Translations under genes and position numbers: made by a program
The notes under the pieces: model-generated
What the model was told of the DNA's origin: nothing
The model's database searches: none
What the model saw: only the letters and a program-made list of their open reading frames with translations
Part shown: positions 24,140 through 33,008 of the stretch, piece after piece
Layout of the letters: each line of letters opens with the position of its first letter
How positions within the stretch are numbered: position 1 is the first letter of the stretch
Assembly: GCA_945862505.1 (NCBI GenBank)
Contig: CAMAYJ010000025.1
Span: forward strand, 1 to 33,008
DNA from: Bifidobacterium breve
GTDB taxonomy: Bacteria; Actinomycetota; Acidimicrobiia; Acidimicrobiales; Acidimicrobilacustridaceae
DNA: 33,008 nucleotides
Direction of reading: 5' to 3'

Positions 24140-25552
24140 ATGGCAAAGGCCCCTGTTCTCACACCGCAGTCTGAAGATTTCCCGCGCTGGTATCAAGACA
24201 TTGTTGCCAAGGCGGAACTGGCCGACAACGGCCCGGTGCGCGGCACGATGGTCATCCGCCCCTATGGCTATTCCATCTGGGAACAGATGCAGGCCGAAGT
24301 TGACCGCCGCATCAAACTGGCCGGAGCGAAGAACGCGTACTTCCCACTGTTCATTCCCGAGAGCTACCTCAAGCGCGAGGCCGAACACGTTGAAGGCTTT
24401 AGTCCCGAACTTGCGGTCGTAACCGTCGCCGGTGGAAAAGAACTTGAAGAGCCCGTCGTTGTTCGTCCCACATCAGAAACCGTCATCGGCGAGTTCATGG
24501 CGAAGTGGGTGCAGAGTTACCGCGACCTTCCACTTTTGCTGAACCAGTGGGCCAACGTGGTTCGATGGGAGTTGCGTCCGCGCATCTTCCTCCGCACGAG
24601 CGAGTTCCTTTGGCAAGAAGGCCACACCGCTCATGTGTCTGAAGAAGACGGCCGTCAGTATTCCGAACGCATTCTTTATGACGTGTATGCATCGTTTATG
24701 CGCGACATCCTGGCCATGCCTGTCGTTGTTGGGCGTAAAACGGTCAAGGAGCGTTTCGCTGGCGCAACAAACACGATGACCTGCGAAGCGATGATGGGTG
24801 ACGGAAAAGCGCTGCAGATGGGCACGAGTCACGAACTTGGTCAGAACTTCTCCAAGGCATTCGATATTCAGTTCCTTGATAATGAAGGTACGCAGCAACA
24901 CGCGTGGACAACGTCATGGGGTGTTTCTACGCGAATGGTGGGCGGACTCATCATGTGTCATGGCGACGACAATGGTCTCCGTGTTCCACCAGCGCTTGCC
25001 CCGGTGCAGGTTGTCGTGATCGCTGTTCGCGACGACGAGGCCGTTATCGAGCGTTGTCGTTCGCTTGCTGCTGAACTCACCGATGCCGGGGTGCGCGTGG
25101 AACTCGATGTACGAGTCGAAACGTCAATGGGCCGTCGCGCCACCGACTGGGAACTGAAGGGTGTGCCGGTTCGTCTTGAACTTGGCCCGCGAGATTTAGC
25201 TGAAGGTGTTGTCACGCTCGCGAACCGAGTGAGCGGATCCAAAGATGCCGTGGCCCTCGACGGACTCGCCGCCACGGTGCGAAGCGCTCTCGACGCTGCG
25301 CAAGCGCAACTGCTGGCCGAAGCGACCGAACGCCGAGACTCTCGTACCGTCGATGTCACAACGATTGGCGAAGCCGCCGAAGCTGCCGCAACTGGATGGG
25401 CCCGAATCCCATGGGCCACCCTGGGCACCGACGGCGAGGCCGAACTGGCCAAATCGAGCGTCACGGTTCGCTGCCTGGTCATGCCCGATGGCTCTTTGCC
25501 AGCTTCCGATAGCGCTGAAGGTGCAGTCGCCATCGTTGCTCGCTCGTACTGA
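24140..25552 (+). CDS. proS: Prolyl-tRNA synthetase (eukaryote/archaeal-type)
   Basis: A 470-residue class II ProRS that charges tRNA-Pro. The catalytic core has RGTMVIRPYGYSIWEQMQ, YFPLFIPESYLKREAEHVEG, motif 2 NVVRWELRPRIFLRTSEFLWQEGHTAH (split here as a long conserved block) and HELGQNFSKAF. The anticodon-binding domain begins near PVQVVVIAVRDDE, and the C-terminal zinc-binding-like domain ends VAIVARSY as in the short-type enzymes. No editing domain is inserted, as expected for this type. Confidence 0.95.
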   Translation: MAKAPVLTPQSEDFPRWYQDIVAKAELADNGPVRGTMVIRPYGYSIWEQMQAEVDRRIKLAGAKNAYFPLFIPESYLKREAEHVEGFSPELAVVTVAGGKELEEPVVVRPTSETVIGEFMAKWVQSYRDLPLLLNQWANVVRWELRPRIFLRTSEFLWQEGHTAHVSEEDGRQYSERILYDVYASFMRDILAMPVVVGRKTVKERFAGATNTMTCEAMMGDGKALQMGTSHELGQNFSKAFDIQFLDNEGTQQHAWTTSWGVSTRMVGGLIMCHGDDNGLRVPPALAPVQVVVIAVRDDEAVIERCRSLAAELTDAGVRVELDVRVETSMGRRATDWELKGVPVRLELGPRDLAEGVVTLANRVSGSKDAVALDGLAATVRSALDAAQAQLLAEATERRDSRTVDVTTIGEAAEAAATGWARIPWATLGTDGEAELAKSSVTVRCLVMPDGSLPASDSAEGAVAIVARSY

Positions 25553-25656
25553 GGATCCCTTTCGATCCTACAAAAAGAGGGTCTGAACAGGGATTTTGCC
25601 GGTCCAGGGAGGGCCCCGGGCTCGGTCTCGGGTGGTCGTTTTGGGGCCGAGGGGTC

Positions 25657-25662
25657 TACACT
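25657..25662 (+). promoter_or_regulatory. Candidate -10 box for the rimP operon (TACACT)
   Basis: TACACT lies between proS and the hairpin at 25695-25720, about 130 bp before rimP. The same hexamer is found ahead of rpsB and of the methyltransferase. No convincing -35 box at 17-18 bp. Confidence 0.35.
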
Positions 25663-25694
25663 CTCGGTATCGCAATCGTTCTGCAGTACTGACG

Positions 25695-25726
25695 AAGGCG
25701 TGGGCTTCTGCCCACGCCTTTTGTTT
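25695..25726 (+). terminator. Strong hairpin with T-rich tail in the rimP leader
   Basis: AAGGCGTGGGC / GCCCACGCCTT form a perfect 11-bp stem with a TTCT loop, followed by TTGTTT. The sequence looks like an intrinsic terminator. It could end proS transcripts, but it lies downstream of a possible -10 box and 72 bp before rimP, so it may act as an attenuator of the rimP-nusA-infB operon. Confidence 0.65.
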
Positions 25727-25791
25727 CGGCCGGATTATGGCGATGAACCGGCAGTCGGTGATCTTTGAAACCCTTTGGAAGGAGGCCAACA

Positions 25792-26397
25792 ATGAGCGTG
25801 TCTACACGTGTACGAGCACTTATCGAACCATTGGTGGCCGCAGAGGGTCTCGAACTGTTCGATCTCGAACAGGTTGGACCAGTACTTCGGGTCACGGTTG
25901 ATCGTGAAGGTGGCGTCAGCATCGACGACATCACAAAGACCACTCGAGCAATTTCTCGGGCATTCGACGAACACGATCCGATTTCCAGTGGTTACACACT
26001 CGAAGTTTCGAGCCCCGGGCTTGAGCGTGTGCTGCGCACACCAGCGCATTACGCATGGGCGGTTGGCCGGACCGTTGCGATCAAGACATTCCCGAACAAC
26101 CCAGTCGGCCGTCGTTTCGCCGGCACTGTTTCCAGTTCCACCGATACCACCGTCACTATCGCTCTTGAAGAACCAATCGGGGAGAGCCTCACGCTCAACC
26201 TCGGCGAAATCGAAAAGGCGCGCACCACCTTTGTGTGGGGACCAGCGCCGAAGCCCGGCGGTCCGAAGAACGGCGAGAAAGCCGAGAAATCGACAAAGGG
26301 CGCGAAGAAAACAAAAGAGATAAAAGCCAAGAAGGACAAGAAAGACAAAAAGGACGTGTCAATCGCGTCCCATAAGGAAGAGAAGGTCCAGTCGTGA
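25792..26397 (+). CDS. rimP: Ribosome maturation factor RimP with lysine-rich tail
   Basis: A 201-residue RimP, needed for 30S subunit assembly. Family blocks are VRALIEPLVAAEGLELFDLE, LRVTVDREGGVSIDDITKTT, YTLEVSSPGLERVL and the C-terminal SH3-like part (FAGTVSSSTDTTVTI). ATG 25792 is preceded by GGAAGGAGG, the strongest ribosome binding site in the window. The last 40 residues are a run of Lys-rich repeats (KKTKEIKAKKDKKDKKD), likely RNA- or ribosome-binding and not part of the normal family. The stop overlaps nusA (ATGA). Confidence 0.93.
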   Translation: MSVSTRVRALIEPLVAAEGLELFDLEQVGPVLRVTVDREGGVSIDDITKTTRAISRAFDEHDPISSGYTLEVSSPGLERVLRTPAHYAWAVGRTVAIKTFPNNPVGRRFAGTVSSSTDTTVTIALEEPIGESLTLNLGEIEKARTTFVWGPAPKPGGPKNGEKAEKSTKGAKKTKEIKAKKDKKDKKDVSIASHKEEKVQS

Positions 26398-27632
26398 TGA
26401 ACTCCCCTGACCTCATCGAGGCACTGCAGGCGCTGGCCGTCGACAAGGGAATCTCGATCGACACGCTGTTCGGTGCACTCGCCGACGCGTTCGAATCTGC
26501 CTACAAACGGCTCCCAAATTCGCAGGAATATGCGTGGGTCATCATCGATCCCGATTCTGGCGAAATCCGTGTGATGGCACAAGCCCTCGACGACGACGGA
26601 ATCCCCGAAGGCGAAGAGTTTGATGTCACCCCACCACCCGAGGTGTGGGGTCGCGTCGCGGCGCAGACGATGAAGCAGGTCATGAACCAGCGCATTCGTG
26701 AAGCCGAACGCGAAATGAAGTACGAGGAATACGCGGGTCGCGAAGGCGACATCGTCACCGGCATCATCCAACAGACCGATGCGCGTTACACGTTGCTCGA
26801 TCTCGGACGCGTCGAAGCGCTTATGCCGCAGGCCGAACAGGTTCCCTACGAGCGTCCCGAACCCGGTGCGCGAGTCAAGGCCTACATTGTCGAAGTTCGT
26901 AAGACTGCAAAGGGTCCGCAGATCGTCACGAGCCGCACGCATCCCGGTCTCATCAAGCGACTGTTTGAACTCGAAGTCCCCGAAATCGCCGACGGTGTTG
27001 TCGAGATCAAAGCCTGTGCTCGTGAACCAGGAGCACGCACCAAGATCGCCGTGTTGTCGAACGATTCCAACGTCGATCCCGTCGGCGCTTGCGTCGGTGC
27101 CCGTGGCGCGCGAGTGCGCATGGTCGTCAACGAACTTCGCGGTGAAAAAATCGACATCGTTCCTTACAGTGATGAACCAGCTGACTTCGTGATGAAAGCG
27201 CTCTCGCCGGCCAAGGTCAAAGAAGTCCGTATCCACGAAGACACCGGCACCGCCGAGGTCATCGTTCCTGACTATCAACTCTCATTGGCGATCGGTAAGG
27301 AAGGGCAGAACGCTCGACTTGCTGCTCGACTCACTGGTTGGCGCGTGGACATCAAGTCCGAATCCCAACTTGCTGAAGAAGAGGCTTACGCCAATCAGGA
27401 TTGGGCCGAAGGCGAATGGGTCGTCGACGCAGAGTCGGGCGAACAGGTATGGCAGCCCGCCGAAGGGGGCGAAGCAATGTCCGCCGAGGCCTACGCCCAA
27501 GCTGCAGAAGATCTCGACGAGAACGTTGCCGAGGCCGTTTCCGAGGCTGAGGTTGTCGTCGAAGCCGAAGCAATCGTTGCGGCCGAAGAGCAGGTCGCAG
27601 AGGAAGAATCCGGATCGGAAGATCCGGCATAG
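26394..27632 (+). CDS. nusA: Transcription factor NusA
   Basis: A 412-residue NusA, which binds RNA polymerase and controls pausing, termination and antitermination. An N-terminal polymerase-binding domain ([20 protein letters not shown]) is followed by S1 ([20 protein letters not shown]), KH1 ([19 protein letters not shown]) and KH2 ([19 protein letters not shown]). The C-terminal 70 residues are acidic Ala/Glu-rich ([20 protein letters not shown]) and replace any further domain. ATG 26394 overlaps the rimP stop. The gene between nusA and infB in many actinobacteria (ylxR) is absent. Confidence 0.95.
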   Translation: MMNSPDLIEALQALAVDKGISIDTLFGALADAFESAYKRLPNSQEYAWVIIDPDSGEIRVMAQALDDDGIPEGEEFDVTPPPEVWGRVAAQTMKQVMNQRIREAEREMKYEEYAGREGDIVTGIIQQTDARYTLLDLGRVEALMPQAEQVPYERPEPGARVKAYIVEVRKTAKGPQIVTSRTHPGLIKRLFELEVPEIADGVVEIKACAREPGARTKIAVLSNDSNVDPVGACVGARGARVRMVVNELRGEKIDIVPYSDEPADFVMKALSPAKVKEVRIHEDTGTAEVIVPDYQLSLAIGKEGQNARLAARLTGWRVDIKSESQLAEEEAYANQDWAEGEWVVDAESGEQVWQPAEGGEAMSAEAYAQAAEDLDENVAEAVSEAEVVVEAEAIVAAEEQVAEEESGSEDPA

Positions 27633-27762
27633 TCGACACCATTCCTCGTTCGGCGCCTTGCCGTGCGAGGATAGAGACCCATTCCGTGGCCCTGCCATGG
27701 GGGGTTGAGCCCGTCTGACACTCCGTTTGATGGGTCCCGAACCACGATCACTGAGGTAGCAG

Positions 27763-30642
27763 TTGCCGTCCAACATCCGTGTGTACGAGCTGGCACGAGA
27801 ACTGGGTCTGACCAATAAGGAGACCTTGGATCTGTGCGTCGCGCTCGGGATCGGCGTGAAGAGTCACTCCTCAAGCGTTGTCGAGCCGCAAGCAGACCGC
27901 GTTCGCCGTAAGGCCGAGCGCGAAGGCCTCGTGCGCGATGTCCAGCCTGAGGAACCTGAAGCTCCCACCAAGAAGGCAGCGGCAAAGAAAACTGCGGCCA
28001 AGAAAGCCCCTGCCAAGAAGGCAGCGGCGAAGAAGGCCGATGCCGAACCGGCAGAGGTCGAAGCTCCCGTTGTGGCCGACGAACCCGTGCCCGCAACCGC
28101 AGTTCCAGTTGCAGAGACCGCGCCAGTTGTTGATGTTGCGCCTGCACCTGAGATCGAACCTGCTCCGACACCTGCCCCGGCGTTAAAGCCTGCGGCTCCG
28201 AAGCGAGTCATTTCTTCTTCCGGTAGTGCTGGGCCACGCCGCGAAGCTCCGGCTCCTGCACCGGCCGCTCCTGCAACTCCGGCTCCTGTCGCTTCTGTTT
28301 CTGAGGCTCCTGCAACTCCGGCTCCTGCTGCTCCAGCAGTCGACGCACCGGCAGCGCGCGCGCCAATGCCGCAGCGCCCACCCACCTCCACAACCGGCAA
28401 GCCCATTCCACCTCCCCCCGGCGGGCGTCCTCCTACTTCTTCAACGGGCAAGCCCATTCCACCTCCTCCTGGTGCGCGTCGTGAAACACCCGCTCCCGGC
28501 GCGCGTCCTGGTGGACGCCCCGGTGGTGCTGGTGTTGGAACTGGTCGTCCTGGTGGCGGCGGCTTCAGTGGTCCGCGTCCTGGTGGCGGTGGCGGCTTCA
28601 GTGGTCCGCGGCCCGGCGGCGGTCCTGGCGGCGGTCCTGGCGGCGGTCCTGGTGGCGGTCCTGGTGGCGGCGCTCCTGGTGGCGGTCCCGGTGGTCGTCC
28701 TGGTGGTGGCGGTCGTCCTGGTGGTGGCGGTCGTCCCGGCGGCGGTCCTGGTGGGCCGCGTCCGAAGCGCAAGGGTCGTCGTCGTCGTAACCGCGATGAG
28801 CTTCAGCCGATCGATGCACCGAGCTATACCCCTCGTGAAACGCCGATCCCCGTTGGTGAGGTCGTTGTAGAACGCGCCTCGACCGCGCAGGATCTCGGTC
28901 CCAAGATGAATCGAACAGCGGCTGACGTTGTTCGATTCCTCATGCAACAGGGCGAAATGGTCACCGCAACGCAGTCGTTAAGTGACGACATGATCGAGTT
29001 GTTCGCTGCTGAAATCGGCGCGTCAATTCGACTTGTGAATCCGGGTGAAGAGCAAGAAGTCGAACTGCAGAAGATGCTCTTGCTCGAGGTCGATGTTGAC
29101 GATACGACGTATGAAGCATGGCCGCACCGTCCGCCGGTGATCACTGTTATGGGTCACGTCGATCACGGCAAGACCAAGCTTCTCGATCAGATCCGCAATG
29201 CAAACGTTGTTGCGGGCGAAGCGGGCGGTATTACCCAGCACATCGGTGCTTACCAGGTCACCCAAGACAATCGAGCAATCACGTTCCTCGATACCCCTGG
29301 CCATGAGGCGTTTACCGCCATGCGTGCCCGTGGTGCCGATGCGACCGACGTCGTCATTCTTGTGGTTGCTGCCGACGATGGTGTGATGCCGCAAACCATC
29401 GAAGCCATCAATCACGCAAAAGCTGCCGATGTTCCGATCATTGTTGCCATCAACAAGGTCGATCGTGACAACGCCGATCCGACTCGCGTGATGCAGCAGT
29501 TGTCTGAGCACGCTCTTGTCCCCGAAGCTTGGGGCGGCGAAACCGTCATGGTCGAGGTTTCTGCATTGCAGAACCTCGGCATCGATGATCTTCTCGAGAA
29601 CGTGCTCATCATGGCCGACCTCGAAGATCTTCGAGCGACTCCAGACGGACGTGCACGCGGTGTCGTGCTTGAGTCGAACCTCGATATTGGTCGCGGTCCT
29701 GTCGCCACTGTGCTCGTGCAGCACGGAACACTTCGCGTCGGTGACCCAATGGTCGCTGGTGCGGCATGGGGACGCGTTCGCGCCATCATCGACGACCAAG
29801 GCAACCAGATCAAAGAAGCGGGCCCTTCGGCGCCGGTGCAGGTTCTCGGATTGTCCGATGTTGCAGTCGCTGGCGATCGATTTGTCGTCGCTCCCGACGA
29901 GAAGACGGCCTCGAAAGTCGCGTCGACTCGTGAACATTGGTTGCGAGTTGCCACGATTGGTCGTGAGGCACACGCAATGAGCGGCGGAGCGAAGCTCGAA
30001 GACATCTTCCAGCAGATTCAATCTGGCGAGTCAGCAACGCTGAATCTCATCTTGAAGGCCGACGTCACTGGTTCTCTCGAAGCGCTCACCGAAAGCCTCA
30101 AGAAGCTTGAGCGCGACGAGGTCAAACTCGCATTCGTGCATCGCGCTGTCGGAGGCATCACCCAAAACGACGTGCAGTTAGCGGCCACATCAAACGCCAC
30201 GATCATCGGCTTCAATGTCCGACCCGATCGGCAGGCTCGCGAGTTGGCCGACACCGAGCATGTCGAAATCCGCACTTACGAAATCATTTACCAGATCCTC
30301 GAAGATATTGAAAAGGCCATGCTTGGCATGCTCAAGCCTGAGTTCGAGGAAATCGTTACTGGTGAAGCCGAGGTTCGCGAGATCTTCCGTGTTCCCAAAG
30401 TTGGCGCCATCGCTGGTTGCTATGTCACCAATGGCCAGATCACGCGTGGTTCCAAGGTGCGCTTCCTTCGAGAAGGAACGGTCATCTGGAAGGGTTCGAT
30501 CGCGTCGCTTCGTCGCTTCAAAGACGATGTCCGCGAAGTTGCAGCTGGTTTCGAGTGCGGTATCGGTCTCACCGATTTCCAAGACCTCAAGCCCGGCGAC
30601 ATCATCGAAACCTACGAAGACCGCGAGATCCCGCGCACCTGA
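27763..30642 (+). CDS. infB: Translation initiation factor IF-2
   Basis: A 959-residue IF-2, the GTPase that brings initiator tRNA to the ribosome. TTG 27763 with GAGGT upstream gives the family start ([19 protein letters not shown]). Residues 60-330 are low complexity: Lys/Ala repeats, a doubled PIPPPPG unit 51 bp apart, then Gly/Pro/Arg repeats encoded by 12-bp GGC-GGT-CCT-GGC units. A basic patch ([14 protein letters not shown]) leads to the conserved part. The G domain starts with GHVDHGKT at 464-471, then DTPGHEAF and NKVD. Domains II-IV end at [13 protein letters not shown]. All functional motifs are intact. Confidence 0.96.
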   Translation: MPSNIRVYELARELGLTNKETLDLCVALGIGVKSHSSSVVEPQADRVRRKAEREGLVRDVQPEEPEAPTKKAAAKKTAAKKAPAKKAAAKKADAEPAEVEAPVVADEPVPATAVPVAETAPVVDVAPAPEIEPAPTPAPALKPAAPKRVISSSGSAGPRREAPAPAPAAPATPAPVASVSEAPATPAPAAPAVDAPAARAPMPQRPPTSTTGKPIPPPPGGRPPTSSTGKPIPPPPGARRETPAPGARPGGRPGGAGVGTGRPGGGGFSGPRPGGGGGFSGPRPGGGPGGGPGGGPGGGPGGGAPGGGPGGRPGGGGRPGGGGRPGGGPGGPRPKRKGRRRRNRDELQPIDAPSYTPRETPIPVGEVVVERASTAQDLGPKMNRTAADVVRFLMQQGEMVTATQSLSDDMIELFAAEIGASIRLVNPGEEQEVELQKMLLLEVDVDDTTYEAWPHRPPVITVMGHVDHGKTKLLDQIRNANVVAGEAGGITQHIGAYQVTQDNRAITFLDTPGHEAFTAMRARGADATDVVILVVAADDGVMPQTIEAINHAKAADVPIIVAINKVDRDNADPTRVMQQLSEHALVPEAWGGETVMVEVSALQNLGIDDLLENVLIMADLEDLRATPDGRARGVVLESNLDIGRGPVATVLVQHGTLRVGDPMVAGAAWGRVRAIIDDQGNQIKEAGPSAPVQVLGLSDVAVAGDRFVVAPDEKTASKVASTREHWLRVATIGREAHAMSGGAKLEDIFQQIQSGESATLNLILKADVTGSLEALTESLKKLERDEVKLAFVHRAVGGITQNDVQLAATSNATIIGFNVRPDRQARELADTEHVEIRTYEIIYQILEDIEKAMLGMLKPEFEEIVTGEAEVREIFRVPKVGAIAGCYVTNGQITRGSKVRFLREGTVIWKGSIASLRRFKDDVREVAAGFECGIGLTDFQDLKPGDIIETYEDREIPRT

Positions 30643-30698
30643 GTTCTGTTGGGCGGTCCGCCGTTCGCATTCCTTAGGGTCAACCAGGAGGCGTTTGC

Positions 30699-31091
30699 AT
30701 GAGTCGACGAAGTAACCACGGCTCGGCCCGTCAGTATCCGCGCACTGCTCGACTCAACGAGTTGTTGCGCGAGATCATCGCCGGCGAACTTGAGCGTATG
30801 GACGATGACCGTTTGCATCTCGTAACCGTCACGTCTGTCGATATCGAGGGCGATCTTCGTCACGCCAAGGTGTACTTCGATTCGATTCAAGACGAAGAGG
30901 GCGATCCCGAAGTTCTTGAAGCATTCGGCGAAATTCGCTACAAGCTCCAGGCGGCTATCGGGCGCGAGGCGCGTATGAAGCGCACGCCCGAACTTTCGTT
31001 TGCGCCTGATCCCGCAGTTCGGGCCGGCGCACGTATTGAATCGCTTCTGGCCGAAGGACCCCGCCCGGAACCCGATCCCACCGAATCGTGA
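30699..31091 (+). CDS. rbfA: Ribosome-binding factor A
   Basis: A 130-residue RbfA, a 30S maturation factor of KH fold. Motifs are YPRTARLNELLREIIAGELE, VTVTSVDIEGDLRHAKVYF and FGEIRYKLQAAIGREARMKR followed by PELSFAPDPAV. CAGGAGG precedes ATG 30699. The stop overlaps truB (GTGA). Confidence 0.93.
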   Translation: MSRRSNHGSARQYPRTARLNELLREIIAGELERMDDDRLHLVTVTSVDIEGDLRHAKVYFDSIQDEEGDPEVLEAFGEIRYKLQAAIGREARMKRTPELSFAPDPAVRAGARIESLLAEGPRPEPDPTES

Positions 31092-31987
31092 GTGTGAAGA
31101 AACGCGAAGACGGACCAGATGGTTTGGTCGTTGTCGACAAAGAAGCGGGTTGGACCTCACATGACGTTGTGGCCAAGTCGCGGGGGCTTCTAGGCACGCG
31201 CAAAGTCGGCCACTCCGGCACGCTTGATCCCGACGCCACTGGGATCTTGCTCCTAGGGGTCGGAAGAGTCACGCGGTTGCTGAAGTACCTGACCGCACTG
31301 CCGAAGACCTATACCTGCGAAATCGTTTTCGGAACGGAAACCTCAACACTTGATTCCTCCGGTGACGTCACCGCAACGCATGAGATGTCAGCGTTAACGT
31401 TTGCGCAGGTAGAAGCCGCCGTTCCTCAACTCACTGGCGACATCATGCAAATTCCTCCGATGGTGTCAGCGCTAAAGATCGACGGGAAACGTCTTCATGA
31501 ACTCGCTCGCGAAGGAATTGAAGTTGAGCGTGCGCCGCGTCCAGTCACGATTTATCGCTTTAGAGTGGCGCCGACTGCTGATCCACTTGTGATCACCGCC
31601 GAGGTGGAATGTTCCTCGGGCACCTACGTGCGAACCCTCGCTGCTGACCTAGGCCATGCCCTCGGCGGCGGCGCACACCTGCGTGAATTGCGCCGCACTG
31701 CTATTGGGTCGTTCACGCTGAACGAAGCGCACCCCCTCGAGAAGATTTCGCCCGAACAACTGCTGACGCCAGCCGAGGCCATGCGTGATCACCCCAAAGT
31801 GATGGCCACTGAAGCGGAACGTATCGATGTCGGCCACGGCAAGGTGCTTACGATCGATGAACGCTTTGCCGGAGATGGGCCCTGGGCAGTCGTGAACGCC
31901 GAAGGCACATTGTTAGCGATGTACATCGCCCATCGTGGTGGCACGGCCAAGCCCGATGTTGTCGTCGCTCCGGTCGACGGACGGTAG
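31088..31987 (+). CDS. truB: tRNA pseudouridine(55) synthase
   Basis: A 299-residue TruB, which makes pseudouridine 55 in the T-loop of tRNAs. The catalytic Asp47 sits in KVGHSGTLDPDATG, after VVDKEAGWTSHDVVAKSRG. Other marks are VSALKIDGKRLHELAREGI and VECSSGTYVRTLAADLGHAL. The start is GTG 31088, overlapping rbfA; a second GTG two codons on is possible. The C-terminus carries a short PUA-like part (VGHGKVLTIDERF). Confidence 0.95.
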   Translation: MSVKKREDGPDGLVVVDKEAGWTSHDVVAKSRGLLGTRKVGHSGTLDPDATGILLLGVGRVTRLLKYLTALPKTYTCEIVFGTETSTLDSSGDVTATHEMSALTFAQVEAAVPQLTGDIMQIPPMVSALKIDGKRLHELAREGIEVERAPRPVTIYRFRVAPTADPLVITAEVECSSGTYVRTLAADLGHALGGGAHLRELRRTAIGSFTLNEAHPLEKISPEQLLTPAEAMRDHPKVMATEAERIDVGHGKVLTIDERFAGDGPWAVVNAEGTLLAMYIAHRGGTAKPDVVVAPVDGR

Positions 31988-32000
31988 CGTTCAAGACGAC

Positions 32001-32948
32001 ATGGACGTCATCTACGACAACCAACAAAGCGATCGTTTTGATCAGGGCGCAGCGATCACAATCGGTGCATTCGATGGCGTGCACTGCGGTCACCGTCAGG
32101 TGATCTCAACCTTGAAGGCCCTCGCTGCCGAACGTGGTCTGCGAACTGTTGTGGTTACATTTGATAGACATCCCGCTTCGGTTGTTCGGCCTGAATCGGC
32201 GCCACTCTTACTTACTGACTTAGATCAGAAACTCGAACTTCTCGCCGAGTGTGGGGTCGATGCCACCTTTGTTGTTCGATTCGATGAGCAACGGGCACAG
32301 CAAACGGCTACCGAGTTTGTCGCTGAAGATCTTGTTGGGTTGTTGAACGCAAAACTCATCACGGTCGGAAGCGATTTTCACTTCGGCACGAAGCGTGCTG
32401 GCAATGTTGCGTTGCTTGTCGAGATGGGTGCGCACCTCGGATTCGAAACGCTGGCTCATGAACTGGTTGATCTGAACGGAATCCCATCGACCGAATCTGT
32501 GTCCTCCACGCGAATCCGTGCGGCCTTGAGTGGTGGAGATCTTGAAGCGGCCAACGCGATGTTGGGTCGACCGCATGAGGTCCGAGGCATCGTCGGTCAT
32601 GGTGATGGGCGTGCACGAGACCTTGGTTTTCGAACTGCGAATCTCGCCGTTCCTCAGACCATTTGCTTGCCGAAAGATGGAATCTACGCAGGTTGGTGTC
32701 GAACACCTGACGGCACGAACCGTGCGTGCGCGATTTCACTCGGTCGGCGGCCCACGTTCTACGAATTCGCTGAAACGTCACTGCTCGAAGCGCATCTCAT
32801 CGATTTCGAGGGCGACCTCTACGGCCAGCAACTCGCCGTTCAATTCATCACTCACTTGCGCGATGAACTGAAGTTTGAATCGGTCGATGCGCTCATCGCT
32901 CAAATGGGCAAAGACGTCGATCAGTGTCGGACCCTGTTGCTGGGTTGA
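32001..32948 (+). CDS. ribF: Bifunctional riboflavin kinase / FMN adenylyltransferase
   Basis: A 315-residue RibF making FMN and FAD from riboflavin. The N-terminal adenylyltransferase domain has TIGAFDGVHCGHRQVI (HxGH-type nucleotide site), VVVTFDRHPASVV and VSSTRIRAAL. The C-terminal kinase domain has RARDLGFRTANLAVP, KDGIYAGWC and LEAHLIDFEGDLYGQQLAVQ. ATG 32001 is used; it lies 13 bp after truB and gives the usual N-terminus. The longer frame from 31935 overlaps truB. Confidence 0.94.
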   Translation: MDVIYDNQQSDRFDQGAAITIGAFDGVHCGHRQVISTLKALAAERGLRTVVVTFDRHPASVVRPESAPLLLTDLDQKLELLAECGVDATFVVRFDEQRAQQTATEFVAEDLVGLLNAKLITVGSDFHFGTKRAGNVALLVEMGAHLGFETLAHELVDLNGIPSTESVSSTRIRAALSGGDLEAANAMLGRPHEVRGIVGHGDGRARDLGFRTANLAVPQTICLPKDGIYAGWCRTPDGTNRACAISLGRRPTFYEFAETSLLEAHLIDFEGDLYGQQLAVQFITHLRDELKFESVDALIAQMGKDVDQCRTLLLG

Positions 32949-32967
32949 TTTTCCACTGAGCGACGGT

Positions 32968-33008
32968 TCACCAAGGAGCGCCACCCAAGACCTCAATGCC
33001 GTCCCAGG
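32968..33008 (-). CDS. Possible 3' end of a minus-strand gene
   Basis: Minus-strand codons from the window edge read WDGIEVLGGAPW then stop at 32970-32968, converging with ribF. Only 12 codons are visible, so neither family nor reality is sure. Confidence 0.25.
   Translation of the reverse strand, partial: WDGIEVLGGAPW

Noticed and set aside
26049-27278. 409-aa minus-strand frame across rimP and nusA
   Set aside because: Shadow of two well-supported genes on the other strand; no domain features.
28550-28760. Regular repeats resembling a repeat array
   Set aside because: Short in-frame GGC/GGT/CCT units coding for Gly-Pro repeats in IF-2, with no spacers.
27864-28772. 302-aa minus-strand frame in infB
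   Set aside because: It is the complement of the Gly/Pro/Ala-rich IF-2 linker and consists only of low-complexity repeats.

Overview
This window looks like a chromosome segment of a moderately high-GC actinobacterium, most likely class Acidimicrobiia or a close relative. That placement is inferred from gene content and order; no rRNA is present. Supporting signs are a polyphosphate glucokinase, many GTG/TTG starts, -10-like TANNNT boxes 6-8 nt before several start codons (leaderless mRNAs), and the chain rpsB-tsf-pyrH-frr-cdsA-dxr-rseP-ispG-proS-rimP-nusA-infB-rbfA-truB-ribF.

Layout. 1-2100: 3' end of ppgK, converging with a minus-strand cluster (a 36-aa single-helix protein, a small CxxC protein, a histidine phosphatase), then a divergent cytochrome c lipoprotein. 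2199-9789: comM (yifB), cut in two by a 6,076-bp integrative element. 9790-13639: dprA, xerC and a secreted protein joining a degenerate M23 domain to an alpha/beta hydrolase. 13640-22369: translation, cell-envelope and isoprenoid genes, tightly packed with 1-6 nt gaps or overlaps. 22436-24097: a two-gene restriction-modification cassette (C5 cytosine methyltransferase plus HNH nuclease) between ispG and proS. 24140-32948: proS, then the rimP-nusA-infB-rbfA-truB-ribF translation operon.

The most interesting object is the element in comM. It can be defined to the base: an 8-bp repeat ATGGCGCA lies at 3069-3076 and 9145-9152, and joining the flanks restores a 504-codon ComM in frame exactly between Walker A and Walker B. 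The element encodes a large serine recombinase at its left edge. Its other recognisable products are an Excalibur-domain lipoprotein, an eight-helix membrane protein with a C-terminal SHOCT domain, two lipoproteins built on a duplicated leader and signal-peptide cassette, and a small antisense-strand gene whose 3' end also survives as a decayed second copy. No replication, transfer or phage genes are visible.

Two regulatory points stand out. First, when the ends are joined as in an excised circle, they create a near-consensus promoter (TGGACA, 17 bp, TACAAT) firing 7 nt before the integrase ATG; integration removes its -35 box. Second, AT-rich AATTATC sites in pairs 20-21 bp apart sit upstream of the duplicated lipoprotein genes and look like operators. 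Together these suggest a small integrase-only element that carries a regulated cell-surface cargo and switches comM off, next to the transformation gene dprA.
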